From Cryptomeria japonica (Eukaryota; Streptophyta; Pinopsida; Cupressales; Cupressaceae), in assembly GCF_030272615.1 (NCBI RefSeq), contig NC_081412.1:39176791-39240790 (forward strand): a DNA stretch of 64,000 bases. The letters are read 5' to 3'. Positions 44,161 to 56,948 of this stretch are shown here, piece after piece. The first letter of the stretch is position 1. Every line of letters begins with the position of its first letter. Under the pieces are notes generated by a model. It was not told where the DNA came from. It saw nothing but the letters and a program-made list of their open reading frames with translations, and ran no database searches. The translations under genes were made by a program, and so were the position numbers.

Positions 44161-47100
44161 TTCTTTTTTAATGAATACATGCATCAAATTTTATTAATTT
44201 ATATAAAAATACACATACCCACAAAAAAATATAGAGGGACACGAGGTCACCCCTCAAAGTCCCACAAGCGGTGCTTGAAAAGTAAGATAACATGTAAAAA
44301 ATATAGTAAAGTTGCTTAAGTGGTGAGAGAAACACCAATGGGAGGTAGAGGAGGATCTTAGTCGTCTGATTTACGACATACATCAACAAGGTCTGGGGTG
44401 ACATCAGGTAGGGTCCACCCCACATTAAAATTAGTCTCTCTGTACTCTCTATCTTCATCCCTTGCAGGTGAAATCGTTCAAGCCAACCAAGGGAGCCACT
44501 TTGAAGAATTTGGCTGACCACCACTAATTGATAGCCAATCGCTACCACCATTGGTAGACGACCCAACCCCACACATAGGCCAACCAATGGAAGAACTTCT
44601 GTGCATGGGGAGAGCTAGAGTACTGCCAAGCTGAGCCGCTCCTAACACTAGAGTGACAGTGAAGAGTTTGAGATTTTGGGGACTCGGAATGTTAAGCCAA
44701 AAAGCTCCAATCAGGTTTGTGATTGTGAGGCAGAGATTGACCACGAAAAAAGAATTGTTCGAGGAGATCCCAACCACAATAGAAGGGGCATTGCCTAGTG
44801 ATCAAGTAACTCATGGAGGTGGGCTACTGTCAACACCACTTTATTCGTTTGAACTTGAATCCGAAGCATAAAATTGCTACAAATAGAGGCTTTAGTAAAA
44901 ATTGAAATAGAAGTATCAATAGAGTCATGAGCAAAAATAACAACATTCATATCTTTCCATAAGAGAAAAAGAATCTCTATCCTGAAAGCATGCTAGATCT
45001 AGGTATACTTGAAAGGAATGTGAGGGTAATCCCCCAAAAGAACCATGTGCAAAGAAACAAGCTTTAGTTGAAAGGGGGAAAAGAAGTCATGGATCCGACT
45101 CCACAAATGTTGAGCATGGCAACAAAACTAGAAGAGTTGCTTGAAAGACTGTAGTTGGCTACAAAATAGATAATGAGGGTCTAGAACTCCCATATGCCTA
45201 AGGCGAGAGGCCACAAGAAAGCCTTGGAAAAGAATACACAAGGTAAAATAGGAAAATTTAGGATTAAGGGTAGTTGACTAGATGTTGTAAAAAATGTTGT
45301 TGCCAAAATAACATAGGTGATTGCAAATGCTGCCATAAATTGAGAATAAGCACAATGGAAAGGTGCAGAGAGAGCCAATGGGAACCTAGGCATGACTTAT
45401 AATTGTAGAAGAGGTGCTAGGATGCCAATGTCGATCCTTTCACCAAGGTTGGACAAACTGTATGCAAAGTTTTGGTAGCATATTTAGAGTCAAAGTTGAC
45501 ATAATTGTGTCAAATTTCTCTTGATATAGTTATAAAAGACGGTACTAGACTTTCAAATCCTCCCAAGAATCAAGATTCATAGTACAACTTTGGAGATCAA
45601 ATCATAGGGCATACAAATGCCCATTTTATGAAACCACAAGGTATGAACCCGTGGCACTCGAGCTAAGGGAAGACCTTGAATTTGAATGAGGAGACCACTA
45701 AAGGCTACATGTTAGTCAAAAGATATCCCATCTCGAAAGCTAGAGTTGGCCAACCAAAACCAAGGCTTGATGGCTTCCTCGATACGCCAGATGCTTTTTG
45801 GCAACAAAAGTGCCCTTGATATGGACAACCCCTTTCATAACAAGAAGGGTTTGAAAGCCAATCCCATTCTAGGCAAGGCTATTGGTTGGAAAACCAGAAG
45901 AAACACAATGTTTGAGAAGAATCTTTTAGGCCCATTACTAGAGATAGCATGAACAATCCATTTGGCACAAAGAGCTAGACCTTGTCTTTAGGTGGAAAGG
46001 AGATTAAGACCATCAAAATCATGCAGGAGGCAATAAAACTCCAAAACAACACAATGAAAATCCCTATGGTCTTTAGAAGAGGTCCACAAGAAATCATGAA
46101 TGATCTTTTCTAGATTCATATAAGAGGTGTTAGAGGGGGCTAGCAAGAAGAATAATACATATGGGTGGCTACAAGAATTTTAGAGAAGACTTAGAATTCA
46201 CTAGCCAGAGAAAGTGGTTTAGTAATCTAATAAGAGAGTTTGTTCTCAATTTTGGCAAGGAATCCATTCCAAAGGTGCACAAGGGAGGCTTGGAAGACAA
46301 AGGGAATGCCTAGAAATCAAAAGATTTTGCTATCTCCAATATGCTTCCACCTAAGACTCAGAAGACAAGAAGTTGTAGGAAGAATTGAGTTTTATGCCAT
46401 TAGAAAGCTAAACCAAAAGATAGAAAGAAAGTGTCATGGCATCGAAGAGCCCCCTTGATATTTTTCTCCTCTTTAATGAGTGTGAGAAAAGATTTATTTG
46501 TAAAATGCCCATTAACCAATTGGCTATGTGACTTAGGTGAGGTAATTCCTCTAACTCTCCTAGAAGAGATAGAGTTTGACAACAAGTATCCAAATCCTTC
46601 AATGAAAATAACATACAAAGATGGGACAAGAGGACACCCTTGTTAGATAGAATGGTGAAACACAAATACTGGAGATTGGTGGCCATTGATGTTGATACAC
46701 GAAGAGACATCCCCAAAGGGAATTTGCATATATTGAATTAAAAATAGACCAAACCGAAGAATACCTAGCATAGGCAAAATGAAATGCCATTCAATGCGGT
46801 CATAGGCCTGGGAAAATTTAATTTTTAGAAAGAGGGCCTATTCCTTAGAGTGATGGGCCCATTCCATGCCTTTCCAAACAATAATGATATTATCTAGAAT
46901 AAACCTAGATTTGATAAAACTAGTTTGCTTAGGACAAATAATCTGAGGTGTTAGACAACAGATTTTAAGAGCCAAGGCCTTGGCTATAATCTTGTAGGAA
47001 ACATTAAGCATGATTGTCCACTAGTTACAAATATCATTCGGATTGCTAGGTTTAGGTGTGAATTTGATATTGCATCTGAAAATCAATTTACCTAACAAAT

Positions 47101-48660
47101 GGCTATTAAAATCTTTAAGATATACCTTATGAAGGTCAAAACCTTGCACAAGACCAAAAGGCTTTATAGAACTCACATGGGAAACCGTCACAACCAGAGA
47201 CTTTGTCATCTACCATAAAATTGGCAACCTCTTTCAAGTTGTGGATGGTGAGCAATTATTTGCAAAAGGTATGCTGAGCCTTAGAAAGCCAACAAAGGAC
47301 TACTTAAAGGTAATCCTGGAGAGTAATTTCATACTTAGGGGAAGCATCTTGAGCATTGAGGAACCCCTCCACACTAGCCTCGTGATTGGAGGTGAGAACC
47401 AAGTTAATTGGCCAAATAACTTAGTATGTTGCAAAGAGCATGAAAGGAGCAAACTTAATTTCCTAAAGACATAACACATCAATACCAAGACAACTTTGTC
47501 GAGTATCCCATGTACAAAATACTTCTTGACAAGGTCAATGAGACCTTAGACATTCCATGAGAGGAAATTTATGTCTGGAAGTCTTGCATACCATCTTCAT
47601 CCTCAAGAGAAGAGAATCGATTCTACAAGAAGTCTGAAGCCTTTTGTAAACCAGGCAACCCATTGATTCTTTTTCTAAAACAATCTTTCTTTCCTCCACA
47701 CACACAAAAGGGCTGCAACAAACACCAAAGTTGGTTGACTAGGCAACCCATTGATTCTTTTTTCTAAAACAATATTTCTTTCCTCCACACACCCAGAAGG
47801 GCTGCAACGATGACACGGATTATGAGATTGAACAACACACACCAAAGTTGGCTAAGGGGTTTATACAATAGAGGGATGAATATAAACTCAAGCAACAATG
47901 AAACTAACACTATCTTTCCCTTCTCGGAAGGGTGTGAAACTTGTGGCAATGACTGTGAAGCAACAAGTTCTTGAGATTTGTTTGGCACATTGCTAGATGA
48001 GGTAAACTTGCCCTTGCATGCCATTGTCATTCATTTCTCTTCAAGTTTAGAAACCTCAAGAGCATGTGGAGGGTCTAGAACCTTGGGAGGGGTTTTGGCC
48101 CTTGGAACACATAATGAACAATCCTTGATTTTGTGCTTAATAGAAGTTTGACAATGAAAGAATGTATTAGGAAAGTTCAGATAGAGCACACACTAGGTGT
48201 GACAAAGACATCCTATTTGAATGTGAATCATGTCTTTGAGGTCTCGAGATAAATCCATTTCGACACAGACCCATTTATGGGTTTGGGCATGATAAAATCA
48301 ATTTTGGTTCAATATAAATGACCTTCTTGATGGAAGAAGCAATAACAAAAAGAAAATGCCAAAGCGATAATGGAAGAATCGAAAACTCTATCCAAATAGG
48401 AACTCAGAGTTTCTTTTCATTAGAGACAAAAATGTCTAAAGACCATGGTTGAAACACAAGCAAAGATGATTAGATATATCATGACATGTTTTAGAAAATG
48501 GCCCGAACTTAGTTAACCTTAACAAAACGAAAAAGAAAAAATCCCTTTAGTAAGGTTTTGGGCACCATCAAGATAGACCCCATGAAGGGCTCATGACTTG
48601 GTGACCCAAATTCGAAGCATGCCTTCAAGGAAGACCTTCCCAACAAAATAACCTATGTAT
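44160..48660 (-). mobile_element. L1-type LINE, degraded (minus strand)
   Basis: On the minus strand an ORF1-like region comes first (about 48.66-48.0 kb; VFLEGMLRIWVTKS and a stretch around CSLCVPRAKTPPK typical of plant LINE ORF1). It is followed by a remnant of the endonuclease start (LSWNVQGL-like, about 47.56 kb) that seems internally deleted. Reverse transcriptase follows (about 47.1-46.4 kb): KFTPKPSNPNDI, NVSYKIIAKALALKI, FIKSRFILDNIIIVW, YDRIEWHFILPM, QGCPLVP. The FADD region is degraded. The thumb and C-terminal region extend toward 44.2 kb. Dozens of stops and shifts make it an old copy. It is distinct in sequence from the LINE at 38.6-42.95 kb. The 3' boundary near 44160 is approximate (short T run on the plus strand). 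Confidence 0.7.
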
Positions 48661-51120
48661 ACTACTCTAACTATAAACATACATAATCAAATTCCAAAAT
48701 AGGTAAAACCACATTTGCATTTATAGGAATCATTAACACCATATACCAAAACATGAACACCAACATCAATTGATATAAAGTTGACCAAAACCATTATAAA
48801 ATAGAAAGTCTTATAATAAATGCAGTGTGACATAAGAACTACAACAATAGACAATAATATGTGGAGAGAAAGCCTAAAAACTAACATAGCCAAAACCATC
48901 CTCGACTCATTCTTCTCTACCAAAAAATAGTTTTTATTTTATTCTAAAATCATCTTTGGTCGATAGACTTTATTAGGTGGGGACTCCCCACCAGATTCCA
49001 CATTTCTCACGCCGTTGCTCAGACCTAAATTTTTTTAGCTGTTTGCCGAAAAAGGTGCATAGTAAAGAAACGGATTAGTTGAAAAAAAAGTGCTAGAAAG
49101 TTTTGTATGGCTCCCCGTCATGCTAACCGAGCTGCTCGTGGGGGGTCTCAGGAACTGCCCCCAGGAAAAAGAGCATTCGTATTTTTTGCACCAAAGACAA
49201 TTTCCCGCAAAGTGGCTGCTATTTTTCTTTACGCAATTTCTATACTGCCTTGAATGGTGTGCATTTCTTTATTAAATAAAGAAGCTTGAGCCATACAGAT
49301 TTATTAATTGTTTCCTTGTATAAAATTAGTTACATTGTCTCTCAGGGTGTGTGTTTATGACTAAATGATGGTGGTGTTGGGATCTTAGTTGGATTAATTA
49401 TCATAATAATTTTGCTCATAATGATTTGATCTTATCATTTTAAAAACTGTTAAAAAAATTTGGAAGGTTTGTTGTCGCTTCTCCTCAATCTATCGTAATT
49501 TGTCAAGATTTCTTTGATCGAATAGTAGATGGTTTTATCTTTGACGTTCTATACCTTTAGTGTAATTATTTAATAAATTTGTTATTAGCGGTTTTTAGTG
49601 ATTGAGGTCAAAGAGTTTGAACAGATTGATGTTATAATTTAAATTTATAATTCTGTGATATACTGTGCTAACTGTCTACATGAGGCAAATGGAAATGGCT
49701 GAGCTCTTGTGATTCTTCCGAAACCTAATTTCTTTTGTCCAGATTTAAAGAAGAAAATTAGTTTGTTTAGATTCCACAGTAAAGGGAGAAATTTTGTGAC
49801 CTCTTTATTTAGATCGCGCTAATAGCATTCATGGATGAGGACATGATTTTGTTTTCAATGTTTGAAAAAAAAAATTCCTATCTTACCCTATTATTCATTT
49901 AACTTAAAAATCTAAACTTAATTTATTAAATAAAAAAATTATCAAAGATTCTCTCAAATAAAATAAAAAATCCAAAATAGATGCCTCCTACAAAGAATCA
50001 ACAATTTATTGAAAAGATCAAATCTAATTTTTTAAATAACTCATAAATAAATGTATTTAAAATATTTAGATGTATTGAAAGAACTTTAGTGCTTTCTACT
50101 ATTAGCATATAAATGCTTCACTTTCACAAAGAATAAACACACTTCCTACCTTTGCATCGGCAATTGACAACATATACGAACAGTGTGCATGCTCTTACAT
50201 TTGACAGTGAATGTAGTGCTCATACAAGAGCCTTAGCACAAAAAAGTAGGTGTAGGAAGGTTTGTTGTTGCCTCTCCTTAGGAAATATACACGACAAATA
50301 AATAAGGCAGCAAAAAATGCAAAAAAAAGAAGAGGAAGAGTCACATCTTGGTAAAAAAAAAAATGAATGATTTATCATTTGGCAATGTCACTTTCTAATC
50401 TATTATGCATGCAATGATAAAAAGTATACATTTCAAAGAATCATTTGGATGCCATAATAACCATGCACTTAAAATTGTCAATTCTTATGCACAAATGCCC
50501 CAGTAATTGTGCACTTCGGGCATCCATAAAGGTGCATAAATTATAGCCCAAAAATGTTAAAAATGAGAAATGATTGCTATATGTGAAATTTATTAATGGG
50601 CTTTTATTTTTATTTTTTCTTTTCTTTAAAGTTAGTAATTGTGGGGTTGGATCTACAAGGAGTGAACAATTATTGGAACATGGATGGTAATTGGTGATCT
50701 TCCCCTACTTATGACCATGTGTCATGCACTTTATTGTAATGAAATAAGAAGGAAATATTTATAGTTTATATAAATAGCATTAACTCTAACCATAATACTA
50801 ACCCTAATCATAATACTAATTGAACCCTAACAATAAATGTAAGATTTTGGAGGATAAGAGATAGTATGAACAACTCTACATATCGGTCAATAAGAAATGT
50901 ATTCAATATAATCTATCACTTAAGTCAATCATCTTCATATAGAGTAAATAATTACTCCTTACAAAGACAATTTTTATTTCTTACAATTTTCTACGTATAT
51001 TACCCAAAATATATTTTCTTATAGACATAACCATTGCACCTCATTGAAATGCAAATGCTAATTTATTAAATTAAAATTAATTTTAAAAAATCTTGTATTA
51101 TGCATACCATTTTAGTTAAA
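48661..51120. other. intergenic DNA, no gene seen
   Basis: The first 300 bases may still be LINE 5' sequence. From 49.0 to 51.1 kb I see AT-rich spacer without a convincing frame or element end. The last few hundred bases are the 3' flank of the membrane protein gene. Several A-rich runs in 50.3-50.4 kb have no further meaning that I can see. Confidence 0.45.
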
Positions 51121-51124
51121 TAAC

Positions 51125-53461
51125 CTACACAGTATGGAGAAGAATAGTAAACGCAACCCCTACACGGTAGTCAAATAAAGGAATAAACCATACAGATTTT
51201 ATGCTTGGGAATTTTGGATACTTACTCGCTGAATTCGCCTCCTCATCATTTATTTCGTGTCCGATGTCTACCTTGGTAACTTCTGGTGACTTATTTTCCT
51301 CCTCGTCTCTTGTGGCCGCCGAAATCCAGGCCTCAATTGCTCTGAACTTTTCTTGTAGTTTAAGTGCTTTTATTAAATTCTCTTCTTTGAAATCTTCTGC
51401 CCATTTGCTACAGTATTGAGGTAAGACTTTGGGTAGTTCTAAAACACCACATGCTATTATATCTCCCAAGCAGCTCTTTGCTCTATTGACCAATTCCTCC
51501 TTGTTGCAGTAAGATTCCTCGGAAATGGCCTGACACACACATTTCATGCTAAATTCTTTTAGAATATCAGTATCTTCAAGATACTCTATTAAATCAAGAG
51601 ACCTTTTGCCACTCCAATATTGATAGAACTTGATATTGGAGAACGTAGCACACTGCTTTTTCGACGCAAACTCATGAACAATTTTCTCAACCGCCTTGAA
51701 TGTTAACTCTGCACTAGGATGCAAGTTTTTTTTATCCCGCTTTTCTATCTTTTGCATTTCGATGTCAGCTTCTAAACTCATTTGGTAGGCTCGGCTGCTG
51801 CCTGAATTAAATAATTTAATGGGGCTCACTGTTATGTTATCAGGGAAGTCTAGAAATGCCAGTAGATCTTTCGCCTTCTTGTAAGCTTCCACGGCTTCCT
51901 TCACAATCTTTAGTTCTTTCTCCTCCTTGAAAGCTTCCACAACATCTTTAATAATCTCTTCTGAAACCCCACCATAGTTAAGTTCTGCAATTAAAGAAAT
52001 TGCCGCGACTGCTGCCATCTTCCACACCCCTATGTAGGAATATATGTCTCCCTTTGGAGAAAACTGTTTTCCAATCTCTTCACGACTTTTCTTGACACTG
52101 TGCTTAATTACCTCTACTATTTCCTTTGAGTTTTTGCCCTCCTCAGAAGCTCCGTTTATCACAGACTCTATTCGCTTCAATGATGACTCAGACACGTACA
52201 AAATTTCGTCAGCTGCTGTTTTGAGCTCCACTTCTGCATCCGACACCCAATATTTGATCTGGTCGATAAAGGCCTTGGCGAACGGTAAAATGGTGATACT
52301 CCGTGCCAATAATTTTGACAACCACCAACAGAAAAAATGGACGAGCACGAGCAAATAGATCGCGACACAAAAGAGACTTACAGGAAGCATGATTATGAGA
52401 ATGATCAAGAAAACTAATATTCTTACCGGTTTCCACACACGGGTTAGTATATTTTTCCAACACGAGCGGCCATCATCAAGTGGGCTCCAATTCCAGGCTC
52501 TTTGGATAGAAAGGTATACTAACCGGAAGAAGCGATTTCCATATACCTTAATATACGAACGGTAAGCGAAAAATTCAGCTTCCCGCGAGACACAAAGCAA
52601 GAGAAATACTGCCCATCTCCAGATGAGAATAGCCCATCCTGTGAGGATGAAAACGCACTGGAAGCACAATGTCCACCTCACACTATTATTACTCTCATGA
52701 TGTAAAAGAGATTGTGGAGATATTGCTTTGGCCACCACCATTGCAACACATGTCGTCACAATCATTAGCACAGCTGGACTGAAGGCCGAGCTAACCAGCC
52801 AAAATTCTTGCTGACAACCACGAACTATAGCCCAATACTTGAATACATAAAACTTCTCTGTATCGAGCATTCTTTTTAAATTTTCTTTAGGCATTTGACT
52901 TTCTACTCTTCCTTTAACCATCTTAGCAATCTTGTGATTTAGACGGTCACGAGTGAATTTACAATTTATAATAGCCAAGCCTATGTAAAGCACGAGGGAA
53001 ATGGCTGCCACCAGCAGAAGCACACTGGATGAAATAAACATCGCCCTCCCTCCATTTCTGAATGCAGGGTCGTTAACATTTTGAAGCACATAAATCTCTG
53101 TGGACATATGCAAACATAAACTTACTGCTAAAGCTGCAATATTTGACCACCTTCCCCCAGAGCTATGAAAGGCCACGCCCGGCAGCACGCATGCCAAAAA
53201 TGTGCAGAAAACAAGTCGATCATTATCAACAGACAGTTGATTTTTCAACAATACTTTTAACTCCTGTTCTTTTGATTTGTGATTGAGGTTTTGGGCATCA
53301 AGATACCCAAGAAATTGAACGGACAAGGCAGTGAGAGTGAGACCACTGCCCTGAATCCATTTATCCCTTCTATAACACGCCTTTACAATGTCCCACGCAA
53401 CAAATACTGAAAACACAGATATGGCAAGTAAAGTCTTACCCACTTGGAGACTGGATTCCAT
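51125..53461 (-). CDS. multi-pass membrane protein, unknown function
   Basis: An intact, intronless frame of 778 codons, the only long intact host-like gene in the window. The N-terminal half is hydrophobic, with about eight to ten membrane segments, for example around residues 9-29, 38-55, 82-122, 138-166, 221-244, 263-290 and a long hydrophobic stretch at 345-385. The C-terminal half (about 400-720) is soluble, highly charged and helical (EEIIKDVVEAFKEEKELKIV, then VEAYKKAKDLL) and contains several Cys (CVCQAISEESYCNKEE). The last 30 residues are again hydrophobic. There is no signal peptide cleavage site, transporter motif or kinase motif that I can recognise. Codon use and the absence of stops over 2.3 kb indicate a gene under constraint. 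The start at 53461 is the first ATG of the frame, and the first membrane segment follows directly. A family of plant membrane proteins of unknown function is likely; I assign no name. Confidence 0.85.
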   Translation of the reverse strand: MESSLQVGKTLLAISVFSVFVAWDIVKACYRRDKWIQGSGLTLTALSVQFLGYLDAQNLNHKSKEQELKVLLKNQLSVDNDRLVFCTFLACVLPGVAFHSSGGRWSNIAALAVSLCLHMSTEIYVLQNVNDPAFRNGGRAMFISSSVLLLVAAISLVLYIGLAIINCKFTRDRLNHKIAKMVKGRVESQMPKENLKRMLDTEKFYVFKYWAIVRGCQQEFWLVSSAFSPAVLMIVTTCVAMVVAKAISPQSLLHHESNNSVRWTLCFQCVFILTGWAILIWRWAVFLLLCVSREAEFFAYRSYIKVYGNRFFRLVYLSIQRAWNWSPLDDGRSCWKNILTRVWKPVRILVFLIILIIMLPVSLFCVAIYLLVLVHFFCWWLSKLLARSITILPFAKAFIDQIKYWVSDAEVELKTAADEILYVSESSLKRIESVINGASEEGKNSKEIVEVIKHSVKKSREEIGKQFSPKGDIYSYIGVWKMAAVAAISLIAELNYGGVSEEIIKDVVEAFKEEKELKIVKEAVEAYKKAKDLLAFLDFPDNITVSPIKLFNSGSSRAYQMSLEADIEMQKIEKRDKKNLHPSAELTFKAVEKIVHEFASKKQCATFSNIKFYQYWSGKRSLDLIEYLEDTDILKEFSMKCVCQAISEESYCNKEELVNRAKSCLGDIIACGVLELPKVLPQYCSKWAEDFKEENLIKALKLQEKFRAIEAWISAATRDEEENKSPEVTKVDIGHEINDEEANSASKYPKFPSIKSVWFIPLFDYRVGVAFTILLHTV

Positions 53462-53877
53462 TTTGCTTGGTAGCCCTCACAAGCTCAGCCCAGGAGGAAT
53501 TTGGAAGAAGAAACAGCATTAATTTGATCCCTACACTCCAGTTAAACATGTTCAGTCTCTCTATGAACACAAGCAAAGTACTAATTAGTTCCCGCTTCGG
53601 TGATTAAACCGATTAATATAATTAATTTATTGAATTGAATAGACTATTTATTATTATTGTTTTCCTCAAAATCTATTAAAATTTGTTGACAATAAATTTT
53701 AGAAAAACATATTACAAAAAGGATTATTTAAGTGGACCATCTGTTCTCGTGAAAGATAGGTTTATGTACCTCGTTTGGGTTCCTGCATTTTTCATCCAGA
53801 GAATTCTGACACAACGTTCAGCTACAGGCCAAGTCCCTATTTAATGCAAATTAATTGTAAGGGTGGCCGGTATGGAA
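53462..53877 (-). promoter_or_regulatory. 5' flank of the membrane protein gene
   Basis: This is the only unique DNA between the start codon and the tandem array, so it should hold the core promoter and 5' leader. An AT-rich patch with ATTATATTAAT on the coding strand lies about 150 bases upstream of the ATG and could act as a TATA region. No other element is clear. Confidence 0.3.
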
Positions 53878-54892
53878 AGCCAAAAAATCTAGTGAAGAAA
53901 AACGTGGGGCTTCCCAGAAAGATTAATTGATTTACAGCTTGAGTTTGTCCTTTGAGGTTTGACTTTTTGGTCAATTGGGTTCCGCTGAATAAATTCATCT
54001 TGGCTTTTCAGCTGACATTTTTGTCTTGAAGTCTGCGACCAATGCGAATCGGATGTAACACATTATCTAACATCCCAAATCAATATGTATAGCCAAAAAA
54101 TGTAGTGAAGAAAAACGTGGGGCTTCCCAGAAAGATTAATTGATTTACAGCTTGAGTTTGTCCTTTGAGGTTTGATTTTTGGTCATTTTTCTCTTGAAGT
54201 CTGCGATCAATGCGAATCGGATGTAACACATTATCTAACATCCCAAATCAATATGTATAACCAAAAAATTTAGTGAAGAAAAACGTGGGGCTTCCCAAAA
54301 AGATTAATTGATTTACAGCTTGAGTTTGTCCTTTGAGGTTTGATTTTTGGTCAATTGGGCTTCGCTGAATAAATTCATCTTGCCTTTTCAGCTGACATTT
54401 TTCTCTTGAAGTTTGCGACCAATGCGAATCGGATGTAACACATTATCTAACATCCCAAATCAATATGTATAGCCAAAAAATTTAGTGAAGAAAAACGTGG
54501 GGCTTCCCAAAAAGATTAATTGATTTACAGCTTGAGTTTGTCCTTTGAGGTTTGATTTTTGGTCAATTGGGCTCCGCTGAATAAATTCATCTTGCCTTTT
54601 CAGCTGACATTTTTCTCTTGAAGTCTGCGACCAATGCGAATCGAATGTAACACATTATCTAACATCCCAAATCAATATGTATAGCCAAAAAATTTAGTGA
54701 AGAAAAACGCGGGGCTTCCCAGAAAGATTAATTGATTTACAACTTGAGTTTGTCCTTTGAGGTTTGATTTTTGGTCAATTGGCTCCGCTGAATAAATTCA
54801 TCTTGCCTTTTCAGCTGACATTTTTCTCTTGAAGTCTGCGACCAATGTGAATCAGATGTAACACATTATCTAACATCCCAAATCAATATGTA
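53878..54892. repeat. five-unit tandem array, about 213-bp period
   Basis: AGCCAAAAAAT or AACCAAAAAAT starts units at about 53878, 54091, 54258, 54472 and 54684. Each unit runs through AAACGTGGGGCTTCCCA, a TTGAGTTTGTCCTTTGAGG phrase and ends CATCCCAAATCAATATGTAT. The second unit is shorter by about 47 bases. Units are more than 90 percent alike by eye, so amplification is recent. The array lies about 420 bases upstream of the membrane protein start codon and is followed at once by MITE copy 2. Confidence 0.9.
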
Positions 54893-54894
54893 TT

Positions 54895-55311
54895 GGGGAA
54901 ATGATCTAGTAGTTGAGCACGTTCCAATTCTTGTGATAGAATTTGTTGATTTAATACCTTCATATTTGTTGATTTAATGTTCAACTTTTGTACAAATAAG
55001 TACCAATAATTGAATGAAATATACCATTTGTTGTGAAAAGTAACCAATCATGTGATGCCACATCAATTGCACAATTATTGGGGCCCTTTTGCACACCTAT
55101 TGGTCTCACTTTTTTTTTGGGCTGCTTTGGACACCTTGGCAAAAAACATGCTAATGTGGCATCATATTTGATGATGTGGCCCTGAAACCTTAGTTATAAG
55201 CAGGGGACTTGCCAAGTAAGCCACTGAAAAAAATTTGGAGCGAATTGAAATTTCCACGTAGGATTTTGAGAAGCGCAAAGTTAGATTGCACAATTACTAG
55301 GTCCTCTCCCC
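54895..55311. mobile_element. MITE, copy 2
   Basis: About 417 bp, related along its whole length to the element at 42989-43449. Shared words include GTGATGCCACATC, TTTGCACRCCTATTGGTCTC and GGCCCTGAAACCTTAGTTAT. The left end is GGGGAAATGATCTAGTAGTT and the right end, reverse complemented, is GGGGAGAGGACCTAGTAATT. Terminal repeats have diverged more than in copy 1. It has no coding capacity. It adjoins the end of the 213-bp array. Confidence 0.8.
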
Positions 55312-55859
55312 TAGATGCATTTGAATTTAGGACTTCGTCCAAAGGTGATTTGATTTACCATGAGTTTGCCCACTAGGGGAGAGGAGCCAAAAATATGTAT
55401 AGGGTTCAAAATGTGTGATATTAGTGGGTCAGTTGGGGGCCTACACTTACTTACTTGAACTCTAGTACGTGTCAGTGTAGGTTTGAAAAACTGTTAAAAA
55501 AAAATCAATTTATAATTAATAAAAAACACTGCATCTTTCTATAAATATATTCTCATTATATGTATTGATAAAAATATATCATACATTTTTGTTTGGCCAT
55601 TCAGGTGGGTCCAACACAAACACCACATGTCTTTTGCACTGAGAGGTTTTGTTGTGCTCAACAATAGGCTGTATAATCCAAAATACGACATCCATGTGAA
55701 TGACATATAAACATGACATAAAAGTCAAATGAGGTTCACCACCCTAGTCACAACCAAAACTACAAACTTAATAGTGCCATGTAGATGTCCATCGATCCAA
55801 AATAATATGACCACTGACAATGCAATGAAAGTAATAAGACAAGTTGTGCCTATTACGAC
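55312..55859. other. intergenic DNA, no gene seen
   Basis: CTAGGGGAGAGGAGCC at about 55373 resembles the MITE terminus again, but no partner end was found. The rest is AT-rich spacer with no legible gene. Confidence 0.4.
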
Positions 55860-56570
55860 ATGACCAGACTAATACTTTGTTGCATGATCCCGTCCCATCT
55901 ATCCAGCCACCTTGTTTCATCTTTTGGTAGGCAAAGGTCCTACCAAAAGAGGGACTCCAAGATAAACAAACAAAAGAACACCAATTTGAAACCTCAAAAT
56001 CTTAGCAATCATGGCCTAAATGAGAGGAGAAGTATTAAATAAGAGGATAAATGATGTATCTTCATTAATGTTTTTCGATGAAGCTTCCAAATAAATATCT
56101 CTAGTCTTTCTAAAGTTAGTTGCCTCAATAATTCAAGCACCACCCATCAAAGTCATGTCATCCACAAATTGAAGATGAGAATAAGTAGGAAGGTCATTAC
56201 CCCAATTCGAACTCTAAATCAATCCTTGCCTTACATGAGATTTAATAAATCTTCCCTTCCCTTCTTCCATGAAAATACATAGATAGGGGGAGAGTGGATC
56301 ACCTTGCCAAAAACCTCTAGAAGCTCCAAATAGCTTTGTAGGTTCACTATTGATGAGAACAAAAAACAAGAGGAGTGATACAATTCATTACTCAAATAAT
56401 CCATTCATTTCCAAAACTGAAAGCTGCAAGCACTTTTCACATAAATGTCTATTGAACTCTATCATAGGCCTTGGTCATATTTAAAAGGGATGGCCCAAAC
56501 TAGTTATTGATTCAACTACAACCAAACCCATAATCAGCTAAACATTGGAATACAAATCACTACGGAAAAA
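55860..56570 (-). mobile_element. LINE reverse-transcriptase relic (minus strand)
   Basis: The reverse complement shows a KAYDRVQW-like start near 56.46 kb, VLINSEPTKLFGASRGF with WQGDPLSPYL near 56.3 kb and LQFVDDMTLMG (the catalytic DD) near 56.16 kb, in several frames. Only the palm part of the reverse transcriptase is present, and the copy is heavily decayed. It ends against the LTR of the Copia fossil at 56588. Confidence 0.7.
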
Positions 56571-56587
56571 TATGTTTGACTAAAAGC

Positions 56588-56948
56588 TGAAAGATTGTTA
56601 AAATATTCAAAATACACTCACAAACTGAAAGAGAATTAACGCAAATTCAGAATTGAATGAATATGCAAACTGCATTCTGAAACTGATATTGAAAAAAAAC
56701 TCAATCTGAATTACAATAAGAGTAATTGCCTTATAGACAATCATTTTCCTAAGAATAGGAAAAAAACATAAAACTAAAAAACAATAAAACAAAACTAAAA
56801 AATAATTCTTGCAATCCTTAGATAGCAGATACAAAGCACAAAACAAAACAAAAAAACTAGAAGCTGCTTTATTACACAACAGTCTATTTTATTGAAAAAT
56901 CATGATCTTCTTCTTATACCTCCAGGACATCGTTCATCCTTATCTTCA
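56588..56948 (-). repeat. 3' LTR of the minus-strand Copia fossil
   Basis: On the minus strand it starts TGAAGATAAGG at 56948, right after the polypurine tract, and ends CAATCTTTCA at 56588, so it has TG...CA ends and 361 bp. It contains AATAAAAT and AATAAAGC polyadenylation-like words. The LTR end seen near 63783 on the same strand is clearly diverged from this one by eye, so either the insertion is old or the two belong to different elements. Confidence 0.75.

Noticed and set aside
52044-52463. Frames overlapping the membrane protein gene
   Set aside because: Short shadows in other frames of an intact 778-codon gene.
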